A DNA stretch of 64,000 nucleotides from Monoplex corrugatus (Eukaryota > Mollusca > Gastropoda > Littorinimorpha > Ranellidae): positions 45,638,983 to 45,702,982 of the forward strand of contig CM060306.1 of NCBI GenBank assembly GCA_030674185.1. The letters are read 5' to 3'. The translations under genes were made by a program, and so were the position numbers. Positions within the stretch are counted from its first letter, which is position 1, and every line of letters starts with the position of its first letter. This document shows positions 60,831 to 64,000 of this stretch, in pieces. Below the pieces are notes generated by a model. That model was not told where the DNA came from and did not search any database. It worked only from the letters and a program-made list of their open reading frames with translations.

Positions 60831-60864
60831 AACAAACAAACAAAACAAAAACAAAAAACAAAAA

Positions 60865-61070
60865 CAGTATTTGGCATGATTTTCTCAACTGTCTCTGGGT
60901 GGATCTTTATCACATTTGGTTGAAAATATGGACTGTTGAGGAACCCTGAATGCGTAAGTTTGGAAATCACAGCGCCAAGGTCAAAGTTACATAGACCAAA
61001 AGTGCCGAAAATCGTCAGTTTGGGGGAAAACATGTGAACAGGACTTTTTGTTCAGAATCTGCTTAGAATC
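60865..61070 (+). repeat. Dispersed repeat, family C copy
   Basis: GGCATGATTTTCTCAACTGT, GTTGAGGAACCCTGAA, CAAGGTCAAAGTTACATAGA and AAAACATGTGAACAGGAC are in the same order as 24185-24475. Confidence 0.7.
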
Positions 61071-61184
61071 TTTTATCCTGTTTTCACGACGACAATCTGG
61101 TACTATAATGTCCTTTCTTCATATCATGGTCAGGTTTCATTTTATCTAATCGTGACCTTGACAATATATACGCAATTCTATTTC

Positions 61185-61745
61185 TGTAGTGTTTTTCTTG
61201 TTTAAAGCCCAGCAGACTGCGTAGAACCATATCAGGGCTACAACCATTTAAAATAACATACAAAACTTCAAGACGGGGGGAAAAAGGAAAAGAAAATTAA
61301 GTACACATATCAATGCATTCATGCACATAATCTAACTACATGCCCCTGGCTTTGACCACTCCGTCCAATTTATTGCACAGAGGATTTGCAAAACACACCT
61401 GAATACAAATATAACATACGTAAAGACACAAAAACATGAAAACGGGCATAAATTACCTAAATTTGCTTCCATGTATCTCATTTCCCTAAAGCCAAAAATA
61501 CATTTAATGCATGTAGGCCTACCCAACTGTCAATTCTTAGAAAAAGTAGGTAAGAATTTATTGAACACATACAGGTGAATGGGCCAGCAAGGCAGAAAAC
61601 GAAAGGGAGAAATGACAGAAAGTAAAGGAAAAGGCAGAAGTAAAGAGAGTGACAGAAATGAGGAAATTTCTAGCACAGAATATCCAGAATTGGGGATACT
61701 ATTTATACTGAAAGGGCCCCCGGCATTTCCCACGGGGGAGGGGGG
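61185..61745 (-). repeat. Dispersed repeat, family B, inverted ~560-bp copy
   Basis: Reverse complement follows 44060-44610 from end to end, including TCCAATTTATTGCACAG (rc of the CCATAAATTGGA region), TATTGAACACATACAG, and TAAAGCCCAGCAGACTGCGT at its 3' end. Separated from its partner by about 17 kb, in opposite orientation. Confidence 0.8.
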
Positions 61746-61790
61746 GGGGGCTATTTCTGTAACATTTCTTACTTGAAAAAAAGGAGTTTG

Positions 61791-61982
61791 TTAACCCTTT
61801 GACTTCCGCACCCTGTCCACCAGCCTCCTGCATTGTTAACCATATTAGCAAAGCAAAAATTTAACCCTTTTACTCCCTCATCCTATCCATCAGCTTTCTG
61901 CAGGAAGCTGGTTGATAGGGTGAGGAGTCAAAGGGTTAAGTTTTTGCAGTTGGTGAATATGATGCGGTAGTCAAAGAATTAA
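61791..61982. mobile_element. TTAA fold-back element, complete copy
   Basis: TTAA ends on both sides (61791-61794 and 61979-61982), outer arms TTAACCCTTTGACTTCCGCA (left) and GATGCGGTAGTCAAAGAATTAA (right), inner palindrome CAGCTTTCTGCAGGAAGCTG. Reference copy for the family. Confidence 0.88.
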
Positions 61983-61989
61983 AATGGTT

Positions 61990-62454
61990 TTGTTGTTTTG
62001 CATGTTTGTTTGATTGCTTGATTTTGCTTTGTTTTTTTGTTTTCTTTTCGTTTTTGTTTCCTTTTCTGAGAGTGAAAGTGTTGGATATCTTTGGAAAACA
62101 ACCACATAAATTACAGGGAAGCTGTGAGAAGTGGCGTGAGAATGGGGCAGTACCTGTAACATGCGATTTGGGAGAGTGATCGGCATGTAGCAACAAACCA
62201 TTTGGGGACGATGCCGAATGATAACAACGCCTACATCATTTTTGTTGTTGTTGTTGTTAGTAATCACTTTAACATTGAAACTACAGGTCCATAGATTTTT
62301 GCAGTGATCACTGTAACACTGAATATACAATGAAAGTCCATCGACTATCCAAACAAGGAACAGTTGGCGGTCTAGAATTACATGTAATTGTGTACTGCAT
62401 AGCATTTGCTGCGGAATCAACGTAGCAGACGAAAGCACTTCGTACAAGACAGAC
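61990..62454 (+). other. ALG13 upstream region and 5' UTR
   Basis: Holds a T/G-rich stretch (61990-62060) and an ATG-proximal segment with CpGs (62360-62454). No TATA box or defined start is visible. Confidence 0.4.
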
Positions 62455-62541
62455 ATGAAAGACGGACGTGTGTTTGTGACTGTCGGTACGACAGAATTTG
62501 ACCAGCTCATAAAGTCAGTGACATCTACGCATGTATGTAAA
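62455..62541 (+). CDS. ALG13: ALG13 exon 1
   Basis: ATG at 62455-62457 (context AGACATGAAA). Two donor candidates: GTGAGTG after 62541 (strong) and GTAAAG after 62536 (phase 1). Confidence 0.85.
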
Positions 62542-64000
62542 GTGAGTGTATGATACTTTCCAAACATGTCTTAGCTTTCCTAAAATCGTAGTACTGGCAA
62601 CTTAAAAGACCGTGGCGTTTGCATCTGGACAGAGCTGGATCAGTGGATTGGGTTACGTTGCAAATGATCGACCACATCATCGTCTTTTCACAACAAACTA
62701 ACCAATCAATCAAACTGCAGTGCTACCACTATTACTACAACTATTACTACCACTACAACTATTACTACCACTACAACTACTACCACTACTACTAGTACTA
62801 CCACTAACGATTCCATGAATGCATTGTGCAATCTATGTCAAATCATGCTTGTTGCCCTGTAGTATCAAAAACAAAACAAAACAAAAACAAAAAAAACACA
62901 CACACTTACATGTATGCACTTTCCTGGTAAGGTGTGGGGGTTGCCATGTGACAAGTCCATACATTAATGCAGTAGGCCTATGAACATGTCTCGCGCACAT
63001 ACACAGCAAGTGAGCAGTGCAGCATTAACGATTCATCAAAATAACAATAGATCATAACTTAAAATTAGAAATGGGTAAGAGGATATACCACAGAAAATAT
63101 TGTAAAGAAATATATGATAAATCACATGATAAACATGTACAGTATTGCACTCACACAATACACATATACACAGTGGAGGGGATTACATGATCTATGCAGT
63201 AATGCAGCAGAATCAGACATTACTGCAGTATGATTATGTAATTCATCAAAAATAACAACATAATAACAAAAACAACAACAAAAGTACAGTGATGGAAGAG
63301 AAGGAATAGGTATGTGGGTGTGTGTGTGTTTATGTGTGTACACATGCATGTGTGGTGAATATGACAAATTATGTATCACTGTGTTTATGTACACAAAATC
63401 TTGGCCCAGTCAGTGCCGATCTTAATAATCCAACCATTCTGGTGGTGCAACGCAATGTTTCATAGGTCCCATTCCCCCTTCCCCTCCCAATTTCAAAAAC
63501 CTTGCCAGCACATACAGTTTTACACAGGCTGAAGGAGTCTGCCATATCTATCTATCTATTTGTCTGTCTGTCTATCTGTGTATGTATATATATCTGTCTA
63601 TCTATATATGTGTATGTGTGTGTGTGTGCGTGCGTGCATTTATATGTAATATATATATATACTCAAGTTACAAGCAGATTTTGGTGAAAAACGCATATAA
63701 TTGTCCAGGTACTATGAATTCTTTTTGTAAAAACTGTGAATTGACAGTGTGCCCACTCTTGAGTCGAGAGAAATGATGTATCATATTTTTGTTAGACTGC
63801 CTCAGAAATTGGGGAATAGAGGCCATGTTATCCAGTTAAAACTTTCCTTGTATCATGTAAAGATTAGAACATGTAACTTCATTGCAGGTACTGCGTTTGC
63901 TGGCTATACCAGAGTCTTGCTGCAAACAGGGCATGGTCAATTTCAACCTGAGTCAACAGAACTGAGTGATCGCAGTCCTGCTGTTGATTCCTACACCTTC
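62455..64000 (+). CDS. ALG13: ALG13, UDP-GlcNAc transferase catalytic subunit (5' part of the gene)
   Basis: Two exons seen; the gene continues to the right. Exon 1 is 62455-62541 (or to 62536). It reads MKDGRVFVTVGTTEFDQLIK then SVTSTHVCK, matching ALG13 MKCVFVTVGTTSFDDLI. Exon 2 starts at 63888 after ATTGCAG; its C-terminal part reads GYTRVLLQTGHGQFQPESTE to VDSYTF, matching GYNRLILQIGRG.VPEP and ESFTLDVY. ALG13 pairs with ALG14 on the cytosolic ER face and adds the second GlcNAc to the dolichol-linked precursor. Frame across the junction is ambiguous: see finding. Confidence 0.9.
62542..63887 (+). other. ALG13 intron 1
   Basis: Contains (ACTATT)-like repeats (62720-62805), a CAAAACAAAAACA tract (62865-62905), an S1 SINE-like copy (63400-63550) and CTAT/GTAT-rich sequence (63545-63660). 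No exon seen between the two described. Confidence 0.5.
63400..63550 (+). mobile_element. SINE-like element, family S1, plus fragment
   Basis: CAACCATTCTGGTGGTGCAA, AACCTTGCCAGCACATACAG and GAAGGAGTCTGCCA are in S1 order. Confidence 0.55.
63888..64000 (+). CDS. ALG13: ALG13 exon 2 (partial, runs off the window)
   Basis: Acceptor CATTGCAG at 63880-63887. The frame TAFAGYTRVLLQTGHGQFQP then ESTELSDRSPAVDSYTF is open to the window edge. The first residues can alternatively be read VLRLL in the phase of exon 1. Confidence 0.8.

Larger units (their letters stand above)
59820..61180 (+). other. Intergenic, with GT tract and repeat family C
   Basis: 59820-60700: AT-rich, nothing recognised. 60705-60830: (GT)n tract. 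60865-61070: family C repeat. Confidence 0.4.

Noticed and set aside
63122..63394. 90-codon minus frame in the ALG13 intron
   Set aside because: No homology, low-complexity, and antisense within the intron.

Overview
This is animal nuclear DNA: spliced genes with GT-AG introns, AT-rich introns full of (AC)n, (CT)n and (TA)n tracts, several minisatellites, and many copies of short interspersed elements, degraded LINEs and piggyBac-type transposons. The protein matches and repeat style point to a lophotrochozoan, most probably a gastropod mollusc. That assignment is inference; no species can be named from the sequence alone.

Four protein-coding genes can be supported. (1) The last coding exon of an iRhom (inactive rhomboid, RHBDF1/2 family) lies on + at 2439-2882; the rest of that gene lies to the left. 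(2) A complete TECPR1 gene (tectonin beta-propeller repeat protein 1) lies on - from the start codon at 43649 to the stop at 7628. I reconstructed 21 coding exons that join in phase to about 1351 residues, provided one base missing from exon 19 is allowed for. (3) A complete three-exon BRI3 gene (brain protein I3, 141 residues) lies on + at 49597-52446. (4) The first two exons of ALG13 (UDP-GlcNAc transferase subunit) lie on + from 62455 and run off the right edge.

TECPR1 and BRI3 are divergent neighbours sharing a roughly 6 kb upstream region. From memory, human TECPR1 and BRI3 are also adjacent and head-to-head on chromosome 7q, so this looks like ancient conserved microsynteny of an autophagosome/lysosome tether and a lysosome-associated membrane protein. 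The shared region holds two CACGTG sites (47158-47163, 47575-47580), a possible link to TFE/MITF-type lysosomal control.

Most other sequence is repeats: a 52-bp satellite (1-690) that appears to derive from the core of a TTAA-flanked fold-back element found intact elsewhere in the window; minisatellites of about 51 bp (7812-8845), 33-38 bp (16430-19240) and 26 bp (25520-27010) inside TECPR1 introns; a 606-bp transposon with 30-bp terminal inverted repeats (14637-15242); piggyBac relics (36837-38196, 40433-40990); a TTAA MITE (45000-45289); LINE reverse-transcriptase relics (34425-34850, 57240-57890, 58021-58781); and several SINE-like families. I found no bacterial-type system, CRISPR array, rRNA gene or convincing tRNA gene.
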